The position numbers and the translations under genes were made by a program. The notes beneath the pieces are model-generated. The model was not told the origin of the DNA. It was given only the letters and a program-made list of their open reading frames with translations, and made no database searches. 64,000 nucleotides of DNA from Hamiltosporidium tvaerminnensis. Its lineage: Eukaryota > Microsporidia > Dubosqiidae. How positions within the stretch are numbered: the stretch's first letter is position 1; the number at the start of each line of letters is the position of its first letter. This document shows, in pieces, positions 10,284 through 21,695 of this stretch. Where the stretch lies: assembly GCA_022605425.2 (NCBI GenBank), contig CM061252.1, positions 62,001-126,000 of the forward strand, read 5' to 3'.

Positions 10284-10645
10284 TGATAATTATGTGAGTA
10301 GTATTAGGGGATATAAGAGGGTGTTAATTACACGGATAGTATTAGGGGATATAAGAGGGTGTTAATTATAGGGATAGTATAAGGATATAAGAGGGTGTTA
10401 ATTATAGAGATAGTATAAAGGATATAAGAGTGTTAGTGATAAGAGTAGTAATAGGAATCAATGGGTGTTGGTGATAATATTATTATTAAGAAATAAGAAG
10501 ATGTTATATAAGTACTAATAATTAAAGGATATAAGAGGGTGTTAATATACTTATAATATCCTATCACTATACTAACACCCCACTATTATCCTATCACTAT
10601 ATTAACACCCCACTATTATCCTATCACTATATTAACACCCCACTA
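10284..10645. repeat. GGGTGTTA / AACACCC minisatellite in the Prp3-uL30 divergent gap
   Basis: Six or so copies of ATATAAGAGGGTGTTAAT with short linkers (10295-10545) switch orientation to three near-identical copies of CTATTATCCTATCACTATATTAACACCCCA (10560-10645). The switch creates a large imperfect inverted repeat between two divergently transcribed genes. The array occupies nearly all of the space where both promoters should lie. Confidence 0.9.
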
Positions 10646-10687
10646 CTTCCTCCCCACTTTTTTTTTATCTTAAAAATATTTTATAAA

Positions 10688-10693
10688 CCCCCC
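10688..10693 (+). promoter_or_regulatory. C-run (CCC-like) motif before the uL30 start
   Basis: Six C residues end 6 bp before the ATG at 10700, as at eL8 and H2A. Confidence 0.6.
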
Positions 10694-10699
10694 TTTCTA

Positions 10700-11428
10700 A
10701 TGAACACCTCAACCACTGTAGAAGCACCTTTTTCTTTTACAAAAAAACAAGAATATTTAGAAAAAATGGAAATTATAAAACAAAAGCAACTGACACTTCT
10801 TGAGCAAAGAAAAGTACAAAACAAAGAATATGCCGACAGAACCACCTTATCACTGATCAGTGACTACAAAAAAGAGATTTCAGAAGAGAAGCGTAAAGAA
10901 CAAGAAAGTATAAAAAACAACTCTTTCTATATTCCTAAGGAACCCAATTTCTTTCTAGTAATTCGTATCCGAAGTATTTGTAATGTTCCACCGAAGGTTA
11001 AAAAAATTTTGGAACTTTTTAGACTTCGCAGGATGAACAATGCAGTTTTACTTAAAAATAATTCTTCTATACGTGTTATGTTACAGAAAGTAAGAAATTA
11101 TATTTGTTATGGATTTATTGATATTTATATGTTACGAGAGTTAATATATAAGAGAGGTATTGGACGTATAAATGGAAAAGAGGTTAATATTAGTAATGAA
11201 GTGTTAGAAGATTATTTTAAAGGAGAAATTAAATGTGTGGAGGAGGTTGTTAATCATTTGTATGGTGGGTCTTCTATGTTTAAGAGGGTTAATAATTTTT
11301 TGTGTCCTTTCACACTTAGCTGTCCTTTAAAAGGGTTCAAAGGTAAGAAAGGTAAGGATTATTTGCAAGGGGGATGTGCAGGGTTTCAGTATGATAAGAT
11401 TGGTGAGTTGGTTGAGAGGATGATTTAA
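10700..11428 (+). CDS. RPL7: 60S ribosomal protein uL30 (L7)
   Basis: This is a large-subunit ribosomal protein of 242 residues. A basic N-terminal helix (residues 12-75) is followed by the uL30 core: FFLVIRIRSICNVPPKVKK, then LRRMNNAVLLKNN, then YICYGFIDIYMLRELIYKRG. The eukaryote-specific end has NNFLCPFTLSCPLKGFKGK and GGCAGFQYDKI, corresponding to the NNFLWPFKLSSPRGG and GGDAGNREDQI regions of animal L7. Length is close to the usual 245-250. The ATG at 10700 is supported by the preceding C-run and the expected N-terminal length. It is divergent from Prp3 across a minisatellite. Confidence 0.95.
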   Translation: MNTSTTVEAPFSFTKKQEYLEKMEIIKQKQLTLLEQRKVQNKEYADRTTLSLISDYKKEISEEKRKEQESIKNNSFYIPKEPNFFLVIRIRSICNVPPKVKKILELFRLRRMNNAVLLKNNSSIRVMLQKVRNYICYGFIDIYMLRELIYKRGIGRINGKEVNISNEVLEDYFKGEIKCVEEVVNHLYGGSSMFKRVNNFLCPFTLSCPLKGFKGKKGKDYLQGGCAGFQYDKIGELVERMI

Positions 11429-11494
11429 TAAACTTAATGGTTTTAACTTAAATTTAATTTATTTTATAAATCTTTAAGTTAAAACTTTTCTTTC

Positions 11495-11992
11495 ATAGTT
11501 TTATAGATTTTCTTCTACCTCTACTATCACCATTTTTTGTTCTTTTAAATCCGACTCTTCATTTATGTTTATTATCGGTTCCCCTAATGTGGTTCCTCTT
11601 TGTGAAATAATGGGTGTAATATTTTTTGTTTTAACACATTTAACGCTATCTTCCTGATTTCTAGCTTGTTTTGCAATGGTATTTGTTCCTCGTGCATCTC
11701 TGATCTCATAATAACACCATTGACGCTCTCTCCTAATTCTCTTCGGCATTTAGTCCCGACTCAAGTCTTTTTCGTCGATCAAAGGAAATTGTTTCGAATG
11801 TCTTCTTAAGTACTATGGATAAATTGTGTGCTACATTCATGGGTATTTGTAGTCTCTTAACATAGTCTTATGTAATTTTGTCACAATACCGTCCCAGGTC
11901 ATCACATAAGGGATTATCGCAACACTAAACTTATAAATATGACCTAAGTCATTGGCTAGCAGGCTATACTTCCTAAGTTTTTCAGTTTCACT
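11495..11992 (-). mobile_element. RLE-LINE 3' fragment (copy 1)
   Basis: The minus strand matches the 3' end of the LINE seen at 60.6-64 kb and 28.5 kb. It covers the end of the endonuclease domain (LRKYSLLAND-like), then the C-terminal tail. An 82-residue stretch is still open, with RRERQWCYYEIRDARG, RGTTLGEPI and the acidic end EESDLKEQ. It is 5'-truncated and carries several shifts. It lies just downstream of uL30 in opposite orientation. Confidence 0.8.
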
Positions 11993-13341
11993 TATTTTAG
12001 ATCTCTAATTTTAAATTTACAGTTACAGTTATATTTAGACTCGTATTTATTAGTTTGTATTGTTGAAGCGAACTTGATTTTAATTCAACAAAAATATAAA
12101 ATTAAATTAATATTTATAAGTCTCGCCTATAAGCCATAATTTCTCAACTTTTCAATTAAGATTTTATAACGTCAGATATTCTGTTAAATCGTATTTTTTC
12201 TAGTCTTTATTACCTACACTTTTAGCTTTTCTATGGGCCTTTCTAAATTAAAGTGAAAAATTTTTTATTTGGAATGTTTTTGCATCTCTTTTCTTTCGGC
12301 TTAAAATTTCTAAAGCCATTAGCTCATTAATTTCATTTTTTTTATTTAATAGTTTTCTTTTTTTGTCGGCATATATTGCTAGAAGCATCTTCTTTGTCTG
12401 AATTATATTTCCAAGGCTCAAATATATTACGTATTGCAGTATGTGCTAATATAAACGTTTTTCTTTCTGAAATCTTTTAATTTAATCTAAGTTTCAAATA
12501 TATTACTTATTTTAATAATTATATATCTTATCGGTTATTTTTATTGAAAATCTTTTAATTTAATTGGGTATAAAACTCAATGAGACTATTCAAGTAATAT
12601 TTATTTTATTCCAATTATTATTAGAGATACAAATAAATTATACAAAGATAAGGTAAGATAAAAATATTGCTGACACTCATTGTCATATATTGTAAAAATC
12701 TTCAAAATAATTTTTTAAAAAAGCAGAAAATAATTTCCTAATCTATTCTTACCATTTGAGATGTAGCGCTACTTAGAGTTTTTAGTATTTGTACCGTTTA
12801 CGATAGTCTAATAATGTTCTTTTATACTATGTAGTGCGAATATTCTTTTCGAATGTTTATACTTTTAGAGGTGTTTTCATGTTCTAATTTCTTCATAATA
12901 ATATTTGTTTTGTATGATTTTTAAAAAATAAAAAAAAAGTGATTAGAATTAATTGGTATGTTCTTACCTTTTTTCGAAGAAATTAAATATTTTGAGGAGT
13001 ATCGGTGTCGTCGAGTAATAACTCAATTATATACACTAGAGTTGTAGTTGGGTATTATAGTTAGTATTCTTGAGGCAAATTCGGATTGATTTATTTTTTA
13101 ATAGTTACATTTGGATGAGTGGATATTTTTTTTAATTTACACATCTATTAGTTACAATTTTAAGTTACAAGGGTCATTGAAACCTATTATATTAGTATTA
13201 TGAATCATCATATTATTATTACATTACTATTTTTACAATAAATTTTATAAGGACCATTTGATTTATTACAATTAATACTATCTAACTTAAATCCAAACTA
13301 TTAAATTACTTAAAAATATTACAATATACACATTTTATTTA
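11993..13341. other. AT-rich stretch with weak decayed coding remnant
   Basis: Around 12230-12470 the minus strand yields a short open stretch (AIYADKKRKLLNKKNEINE, then LEILSRKKRDAKTF) with stops on either side, suggesting a decayed reading frame. Nothing else is recognisable. Confidence 0.3.
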
Positions 13342-14193
13342 TCATGGGAGAAAATATGTACCAAAGAAATCAGAGAGATTGGCGTAAAGTTTCAGACGGG
13401 CATTATAACGTTCTTCGTATCTGGCTGTTTCACGGCTTCTAGTGCTAGATTCGATCGGTCTTAGTATATCCATTGAAGCCTTGAAGCCAAATATTTTACA
13501 TGGGTTTTTAGCCTTCCATTCTTCGACTTTTAAGTTCCAAAATCCGATTGTGACTTTTATAGCGTTTGAATCGCACTTACCTAATTCCTCTGGGTATTCT
13601 TCGAAGTTGGTATGTATGTTTTGTGAGATTTCGTTGAGTAATTTGTAGTTTTGTTCTCCTCTTATCTGTAAAAGGCCGCGTGATTTGTATTTACCCGATG
13701 CTGTATCTTTTTCATTTACAAAGTGGCGGAAATTACCAGTGTTATGTAAAGCGTGTGCCAAAAATAGGATCATTTCGTTGTATTTGAAATACATTTCTTC
13801 GTATATGATTCGTAAGGCAGTGGTTATAGATAATTCGCCGTGAGGTCGTCTATGTATATCGTATGATGCACCGAGAAAGCTAAGAACGTCGTAAATAAAA
13901 AACAATTTGTTTGATAATAGTCTAAATAAATCAATATCATGCATTCTTTTTGCATTTATTCTTTCATGTATTTTATCTGTCTCGGTGTTTTTTGTACGGC
14001 TTTCTTTACTAAAATATCCCGTTTCGTACGCATCGCCAGATTCGAACAAGCTGCATCCTTTACATTCCTTAGATTCTTTTTTAGAAAAATCCAAATATGT
14101 TGCTAAAACAAAAGGTTTGCTACTTTTTTCTCCAGCTGCTAGTGAGAGTGAAATTATTAAAAAGAAGTTTAGTATCTGAAGGATTGGTTTCAT
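13342..14193 (-). CDS. Secreted GH19 chitinase-like protein lacking the usual general-acid Glu
   Basis: The protein has 283 residues and a clear signal peptide (MKPILQILNFFLIISLSLAA). The glycoside hydrolase family 19 / lysozyme-like fold is seen in the block FLAHALHNTGNFRHFVNEKD followed by YKSRGLLQIRGEQNYKLL, which parallels the AHxSHETTGG and YYGRGPIQLxxNYNY blocks of class I/II chitinases. In active enzymes the Glu of HET is the catalytic acid; here the codon is AAC (Asn, HNTGN). A Glu in FVNEKD may correspond to the second catalytic residue. Two Cys close together (CKGC) follow the signal peptide. Microsporidia carry GH19 chitinases thought to act on the chitinous spore wall. This copy may be inactive, or act as a binding protein; the activity is not deducible. 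Confidence 0.8.
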   Translation of the reverse strand: MKPILQILNFFLIISLSLAAGEKSSKPFVLATYLDFSKKESKECKGCSLFESGDAYETGYFSKESRTKNTETDKIHERINAKRMHDIDLFRLLSNKLFFIYDVLSFLGASYDIHRRPHGELSITTALRIIYEEMYFKYNEMILFLAHALHNTGNFRHFVNEKDTASGKYKSRGLLQIRGEQNYKLLNEISQNIHTNFEEYPEELGKCDSNAIKVTIGFWNLKVEEWKAKNPCKIFGFKASMDILRPIESSTRSRETARYEERYNARLKLYANLSDFFGTYFLP

Positions 14194-16146
14194 TTTTTTG
14201 TGTGGGAATCACTTTTTTTGCATTTATTTATATTTTTTATATTTGATTAATTAAAAATATATAATTTGCAATTTATCAAAATCGTAAATTAAATTGTAAA
14301 TAATTCAAATTTTATCGTAAATATAAGGAATAGAGATATAATAAGTGATTATGGTGATTTTTTATTAAGTATGAATTGAATTTTAAATCTATTGATGAAT
14401 ATAATTGAATATATTTCAAAGGATTTTATTAGTACAAAAAAATTGAAAAGGATTTCATATAATTATAAAGATGAATTTAATGAAATTTTTTAATTAAAAT
14501 GATAAATTATTATTTTTAAATTATATATTTTTCTTTTAAATTAATGTAAATAAAGAGTATTTAATTAAAGATATTTTTGATTAAACAAACATAAATTTTT
14601 ATAGATTAATAAAATATGTAAATGATTAGATTAATTGTAATATATTGTCTGATCTTTTTCTTGTTCAAATTAAGAAATTATAGATTAAAAGATTAAACAA
14701 ATATCTAATATTTAATACGATATTTACAGAAATTTACTTATATTACTTATATAAGGTAATTTGCGGTGTTTGTTTAAATTTAAGGTACTATGATATTTAA
14801 ATATCTATTATTTGCAATTAAATCCAATATCTAAGTTACATTTTAAAAGTTTCAACCTATATATTCGAGTTAATTCTTCTAAAGGTTTACAAGTATTTAT
14901 TTTAAACACAATTATTTTGTATAATTTTAATAGAATAATATATTCAAGATTTTAAAAAGCTTATGAAGTTTTAATATTTTTGAGTTACTAAAATTAGTAA
15001 AATATTTTATAGAGTTTGTGTGATTTAATAGTAATATCGACAAATATAATTTATAGATTTGAAATGATTGGTATTTGGTATTGTACTTATGAATACAGAG
15101 ATTAAGAAATTTATTTTTAATATTTAATTTTGTAATAAGTATGTAATATTACTTTTGAGATAAATTAAATATATTTCTTATTCATTTAACTTTTATATTT
15201 CTGCGATAATTAATGTAATTCAAGAATTTGAGAAGCAAAAAAACCATAAACCCTTTAAATCAAGTTAAGAAGGAACATAATAGGGTAACAAGGTAAATAC
15301 GTTATGTATTTTAATCGATGCTTTAGAAGGTATGCCCACGGTAAAAGAATCAAAAATTTATTTAAACAAAACTTCATATTTAGAAGAATAGAATGAAGTC
15401 ATTAAAATGATGTAAGAAAGTATTTACAAGAGAAATATGTTGGTGACATAGATTATAATAATTTTATGTTTTTATGATATTAGATTTATTTAAGTTTTTA
15501 TATTGCTGTATTCTTAGGGAAGCTTTCTAGTGCGTAAATTTTTTTATCTTGAAATATGGGAGTATAAAAATGTAATATCTGCAAAAATATTATACTTGAG
15601 TAATTTTTTATACACGCAGGCTATATCGGCTTCTATTAAAAGTCTCGAACGCCATTAACTCATAATATTTTGTAAAAATGTGCTTTAAAGTATTTTTTCG
15701 ATGATTATTATTTATGTATTAGAAAATGGTTAAATGTTCATACAGATGTTCAAAAAAATAAAAATGTATTTTAACAATATTTTTAAAGAAATGTTTTTAA
15801 ATTAATTAGGGTAATGTTATAAGAGTCTTCCAGCCAATCAATTCAAAGACGTTCTAAATTTGCTCAGGGGATATTTAGGTTTCTGAACTACCTAACTGGA
15901 TGAGAAAACATAGCCTAAATGAAATATACAAGAAAAAATATCAGCTTCGAAATAACAAAAAGTTTAACGTCGTTCTTTATAATTTCTACTGGTAATTTAG
16001 ACTCAAATTTCAAGAAATCATGCCTCGTATTTTTCTTCATTCGTTTGTTTTTTATAAAATACAAAAAATATGATTGTTGATAAAAAAAAATGTAGAAAAC
16101 TTATTATATTTCTTCAGCTTATTTAAAAGTGAACAGCTATTTTTTT
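14194..16146. other. Gene-free AT-rich stretch
   Basis: No coding region can be supported. A 12-nt string GTAACAAGGTAA near 15286 recalls the 3' end of SSU rRNA, but its flanks do not match, so no rRNA is called. Confidence 0.5.
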
Positions 16147-16425
16147 CCCACCATGCCGGGAGCAGAATTCTCTTGGAAAATTCTCTGCTTGTCGTAAGAG
16201 GCGACTAAAAAAGACTGATCCTCCATGTTGGGTTTGGTGTAGAGCCAACAACCCACCCTTTAAAACTACCTTGTTACGAAACCCGATAAGTAAACAAACC
16301 CACTAGAAAAAGACCGGTGTGTGTTATTACTAAGAGAGTCTAAGGCTCACACAGAGCTGTAGTGTCAAGGATGAATGAACACCTACTTTACAAAAAAAAA
16401 TTGTGACGGAACGAATGCAAGTAAT
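16147..16425 (+). ncRNA. Possible structured RNA / LINE 5' UTR-like block with four hairpins
   Basis: This GC-richer island starts CCCACCATGCCGGGAGCAGA. It can fold into successive stems: AGCAGA (16161) with TCTGCT (16184); GTCG (16191) with CGAC (16202) around a TAAGAGG loop; TGTTGG (16226) with CCAACA (16245); and GTGTG (about 16319) with CACAC (about 16347). It has no reading frame of interest. From memory, the phrase TTGTCGTAAGAGGCGACTAA recurs in 5' untranslated regions of non-LTR retrotransposons in other eukaryotes, so a detached LINE 5' end, perhaps with self-cleaving RNA, is the first guess. An independent RNA gene is the alternative. Confidence 0.4.
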
Positions 16426-16829
16426 ATCGAAAAACTGTTACAGGCTGAATAAAATGTATCCGAGCTTAGTCTAGACTTTTGCATTAAAAGATTAATCTGG
16501 ACTTCTTTATTTTTTAACTTCAATCAAAAAATATCATTTCTTTTTATAAATGTAAAATATGGTATATTGTTTGCCAAAAGTTAACCAGATTCTAGGTAAA
16601 AACAGATGACCACAGCTGTAAGATATTATCAGTGCTTTTCTATAATGCAAATCTCAAATCTTTGAATCTAAAAATGTATAGGACATAATTGATTGCTTAG
16701 AAATTACCAGAGATTCGTTAAGGTATTTTGTGTGAGTACGATAACAGGTCGAAAGCATAATTAAACATTCCTTCAATATTAGTTGAATTTCAACTTACCC
16801 AACATTTTCTGAACTAATGTGATTTTCAG

Positions 16830-17220
16830 CTAAAATATTTTACTGCAATCTACATGGAATTCAGATAGACGTTGTAATGGCATACCCACAGGTATAACCT
16901 ACTACATGGTTTTCCCGGTTTTTTATACCTCTCGGACGCTAGGTTTCTACTCTGATTAACTAAAGTCGAGTTTGCTTGCTTTTCGTTTGCAATATACAAG
17001 TTCAACTGTGGTATAAAACTTATTAAATAAAAAACAATAACATTTTATTAGAGAAATTTTTTTGCAATTTGTAGAAGTTATTTCCTTCGTCTAAATCCTC
17101 CCAATCTACCAAAAATATAATGGGGCTAGCATTTCATCAAAAATCCAGACAATGATTTTCATGTCAGTTTTACAGGATGATATTAAGGAAGAAATTTTTG
17201 AGTGTGGTTATCTCCTTGTT
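16830..17220 (-). repeat. Decayed dispersed repeat family A (copy 1)
   Basis: This is one of four related segments (also 36.8, 44.6 and 53.6 kb), all in the same orientation. Read on the minus strand they share peptide fragments despite many stops. Here these are MKIIVWIFDEMLAPLYF and later VIPVGMPLQRLSEFHVD, against KIIVWIFSGKKLHYIFG and VISVGIALQFLGRLHV at 37 kb. Protein-level conservation implies a former coding element. The family is not recognised. Confidence 0.55.
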
Positions 17221-19976
17221 ACCTCTTTATTTTGTTAATAAGAAAATATTACGGTAAAATTCTGTGGTATTGTTTACAGTAGTGAACTAAAAATTTCTTG
17301 TGCAATTAAAAATTGATATTGTTTTTATATTTGACATCCTTTGTCTCTAACCTTTGATATAATGATTAGAAAATTGTATATTTTTTAAAAGTTAAACCAG
17401 TTTGTTCAATCTATTAAACAACAAATAGTACGAAGCTAGGTCAACATAATCTATTTTCTCCGATCTGCTATTTTATACTTGATAATATTAGATGTTAAGA
17501 AGTTCAAGGAACTAATTCAAACAAAATATTATCTTGTTTCGATAAATTAATTTATAAATTTAAGAGATATGCTAGCTTAATTTCAGTAAAATATTTTATA
17601 GGAAAACAAAATATCTTAAAATCATCAAGACAAATAAATATTTGTTTTAATATTTCTTGTTCTTTCTATGTTATGAGATAATGAATCTAAATATGTTTCG
17701 TTGAATACTATAATTGTAATTTTTATGTCGTATTTAAGCATTTAAATATTTCAAAAATGGAAAAGAAAATTTGTGACTGAGGCTGTAAAATATAGAAGAA
17801 AATCTTAAGGATCCTTATAAAAAAGCCGAATATTTAAGTATTTTTAACGAGTTAAATATATCGATTGAGCGAGTCCTAACTTCAATGAGAAATACACAAA
17901 AGTATAAATATATTTGAATGAATGTGCTACCAAACCAAACATAAATTTTTTGTTGATTATTTTAAACTTCTCAGCCCAAACTTATGACTAAATAGGCAGA
18001 TGATGCATGATTTTTTTTGTCAAAAATAGTTTAAACACCAAAAATCGGAACAAAGCAACGTATGTGTTTATTGTGAAACAAGCTAACTTTTATTGTGAGA
18101 TTTTAGTTAGAACAAAAATTATAGCAAAAAAAAGTTGTTTTTAATTTATAAGAATCTTAAGCGAAGCTTTTGTTCAAATTAGGAGAAACAATATCACATT
18201 ATGTTGAATTAAGTAATTTTTTATAAGTTAATGATCATATAATATATTCATTGCCATTTTGCTGGTATTGTTTGATTACATGCAGAAAAGTTTCCCTGTA
18301 TAATACAGACTAAATGAGATTGAAATTGGGCAACGCAAATGTATAAACGGAACAAATATTCTTATATCTAATCTAACGATTTTTAAATAACGAATAGGTG
18401 TGATTTGAATATATTTCGCATTCTTAAAGCATAAGAAAAGAAATAGGATAAATATCACTATATAAGCGCTGATTCTTTTTTCAAAAGAATGACTTTTTTT
18501 TCTCAATAGATGTCTTTACCGTGTTAGTAAATATTTTTCTGGTGATCCAAAATAATGTTATTTGGTTGTAACTCATGTCGCCACACCACAAAATATACAA
18601 CAAAAAGTTTGAGAAAGGTTTACTAGGCCAGAAAGAATAGTATTTCCTGACATTTAGATTTAAAAAGCTTTGAAAATAATTGTAATGAGGCGAGACAAAG
18701 GAAATTATAAATTTCGAGGATTTTGAAAGGCAATAGACACCGTGTTCATAAAACTCGGGTAAAATGATCAAAGAATCGTACTTCATTTTAGAATTAACTT
18801 CTAATTGGAATATGAGGACCATACAAAACGAATCGCTGTTATGTGATTATTTATAATATATACTGAATTCAATATTTTTACGAGAACAATGTTTTTTTTA
18901 GCAAAAAACAGATTTTCTTATAAAATAAAGTTTATAAAACGTTCAAAAAAACTACTCCGATCTTTGTATGAATAGGTTTGAGAAAAATATAAGTCAAATT
19001 TTCCAACAAAAGTACAATTATATACAAATTATTTGCTTTTCTTTCGCGTAAATTAGATTTAATAACGAATAAACACGACATAAAATTTAGGATTAGAGAT
19101 ATGATATATTTTCTTTATCTTCATATTAAAAATGAAATGACCCTATAAAGAAACGCAAATTAGAGATACTAAAAAAAAGATTCATTTGTCAGATAAACTT
19201 AAGAAATACACATTTATTGTTTCAAATTTTGGGTGAATATAACCTGATGCAAATAATGTGTTATTAAATATGAAAGATAATATATTTAACAGGAATGCAA
19301 AATTTAATTACAAAAAAAGTAGAACTCGGTATATCGTAGATTGGCCAAATCGAAAGTACTCAAAAAACAGCCAAACAAAATTATTCTCAAGCAAAAATAA
19401 AATTAATGCAAGAAAAAAGACATATGACAGACAGAAGTTGCAGAGGTATACTCTAACTACATATATCTCCCTCTAATATTTACATATAAGGTATAATGTA
19501 TTAAAAAAATTATGAAAAGTCTTCGATTTTGTTTAATATATAGAGGATTCGAAAAAAAACATAATCTAAGTAAAAAAATGAATTTAAATATTAATACAAA
19601 CTGAATGAAAATGGTGTTTTATAAGACAATTATCAATTTCAATAGAACTAACAATCTCTACAAAATAAATACTGCTATTTTAATAGATTCATGATTTAAT
19701 ATGCTATATCTTTAAATTAATATTTATACAAATAATTATATAATATAAATACAAAATATATGTAGGAAGTTGAGTTTAAATTATTGTATAAAAATATTTG
19801 TTAAATTATATTTTTAAACAAATAACGAACATTTAATTTATAAATCATAGAAAGAAAACAAAGAATTAATAAGACACTAAGCAAACCGTTTCTTTACTTT
19901 AGAAAACACTAATTCTAAAATTTATTTAAAATAACTTTATTTATATATTTGATCAATCTGATGTATTATGAACATT
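17221..19976. other. Gene-poor stretch with unconvincing open frames
   Basis: A minus-strand open frame of 113 codons (18481-18822) and one of 76 codons next to it (18276-18506) overlap and are Phe/Ile/Lys-rich, with no recognisable domain. A 72-codon plus-strand frame at 19258-19476 (RNAKFNYKKSRTRYIVDWP) is basic and also unrecognised. These may be transposon scraps or chance frames; I do not call genes. Confidence 0.35.
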
Positions 19977-20631
19977 CTACTTCCCACTATTCGATATTTT
20001 AGCTATTTGTTCATAAACCTCAAGAATTTCTTTTATTTCAATATTATTGACACAATAATTTATAATTTGAACCACAAGATCACATTTCTTTGAGACAAAT
20101 CCTTTTTCAATATAAAAATTTAAAAATCTAGAAAACAACACATGTTCACACAAATTTCTATTTTCATTCATTTTTTCTATTATTAGGACACAATTGTGAA
20201 TTAGAAATTCTATTGGACACATATTTTAAAAAATTAACCGTATTAATAGTTATCGGTCTTTCAAATACAATCATACATTCTTTTATCTCTAAAATATTCG
20301 TATACTCCATAAATATTTTCTGGTATTCGTCATAAAGTATAAAAAAGATATTTTTATTAAACTGTAAAGGAATTCTTTCCAATTCATTTACATGTATTTC
20401 TTTGAAATTAGAACTTAATATAGCATATATTGCATCCAATGGTTGTAATTTTCTTCTTGAATCTCTAGAATACGAAAAGAATATTAATATTTTCATTGTA
20501 CATGTCCTACAACAGAAATGAGACGTATCATATAAATATTCGACATAATTTACATTATTACTACATATTCTTACAACAAGTCTTTTTATTAATTCTTCTT
20601 TATAATACAAATTACATATCTTTTCTTCCAT
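19977..20631 (-). pseudogene. Unknown protein, one gene split by a probable frameshift
   Basis: Two overlapping minus-strand frames abut: 20631-20164 (155 codons, starting MEEKICNLYYKEEL) and 20222-19977 (81 codons, starting MCPIEFLIHNC). The second continues the composition and helical character of the first, and a shift of one base near the T/A runs at 20225-20240 would join them into about 215 residues. The first part contains CCRTCTMKILIFFSYSRDS, a strand-like hydrophobic run followed by Asp-Ser. I do not recognise the family. Real overlapping genes are possible but less likely. Confidence 0.5.
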
Positions 20632-20960
20632 TAAAATTTGTATCCCATATTAGTTTTATAAATAAAGTAAAACTGTCAGAGATAAAACGTAAAACAGATT
20701 TCTTTAATTTAAAAATTCAAAGAAATTAGATTAAATTTGGAATAAACTGGTAATAAATTTGTATAAATTAAAAAATTATAAATTAGAAAATTATATTTAT
20801 AAAGAATTAAAGAATTAGGAATTTTAGGAAATATTAAAGGTAAAAAATTCTAACATTTTTGTGAATAAAAAGGAAATAAGAAATAAAGAATTAGGAAATA
20901 TTAAAGGCAACGTATTTCATTTTTTATTAAAAATAAATGAATAAGAAAAAGGATCAGGAA
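20632..20960. other. AT-rich intergenic stretch
   Basis: No gene is seen. The stretch leads into a tandem repeat. Confidence 0.5.
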
Positions 20961-21190
20961 AATAAATTTTAAGAAGTATGAAATGAATTTTGTTATAAAT
21001 AATAAGACTTGGTTATAAAACAATAAAGTAAGTTAAAAAATAAATTTTAAGAAATATGAAATGAATTTTGTTATAAAAATATGATGCAGTGTTATAAAAT
21101 AAGAAAGAGAATGAGGAAAATAAATTTTAAGAAATATGAAATGAATTTTGTTGTGAATATATGAAGTACTGGTAATAAATAAATAAAGGA
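20961..21190. repeat. Tandem repeat, about 79-bp unit, three copies
   Basis: Copies begin with AATAAATTTTAAGAAATATG at 20961, 21039 and 21119 (spacing 78 and 80 bp). The first 35 bp of each unit are nearly identical and the remainder diverges. Confidence 0.8.
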
Positions 21191-21541
21191 GGTTGAAAAA
21201 GGATAATTGAGAATTTATTAGATTTGAAAATAGGATAGAAGAAAATCAAAAAAAAAATTAAAGAATTTTAAGTACTTTATTAAGGAAACAGTAACTTAAG
21301 GGATTTTGAATATAAAAAGAAAATATTTGAATTTATTTAAGATTGAATAACATTTTATATAAAATTTTAAAAAAAATGTAAATAAAAGCCAATTTTATAT
21401 TTTAAATATGATTTGTATTTTATTCCGAGTTGTATTTTATAAAGATTTGTATTTTTTTGAGATTTTGTGTGTGAAAAACAGTGAATTATTTAAATGTAAA
21501 ATATATTTACAATATATTATATATTGAAGAGAGAAAAGGCT

Positions 21542-21695
21542 AAAATTTATTTTTGAATTGAAGAGAAATATTTCTAAAGAATGAAAACTAACAAAATGTT
21601 AAAAAAATAATAAAAAATTTATTTTTAAATTGAAGAGAAATATTTCTAAAGAATAAAAATCAACAAAATGTAAAAAAATAAGTAAAAATTTATTT
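21542..21695. repeat. Tandem repeat, about 72-bp unit, two copies plus a partial third
   Basis: Copies starting at 21542 and 21614 share AATTGAAGAGAAATATTTCT and the following AAGAAT. A truncated third copy begins near 21685. Confidence 0.75.

Noticed and set aside
15275-15310. GTAACAAGGTAA resembling the 3' end of SSU rRNA
   Set aside because: Only about 12 bases match, and flanking sequence lacks any rRNA conservation.
20164-20631. Resemblance of ILIFFSYSRDS to the TFIIH subunit Tfb4/p34
   Set aside because: Only one strand-Asp-Ser phrase matches; the rest does not align, so I leave the protein unnamed.
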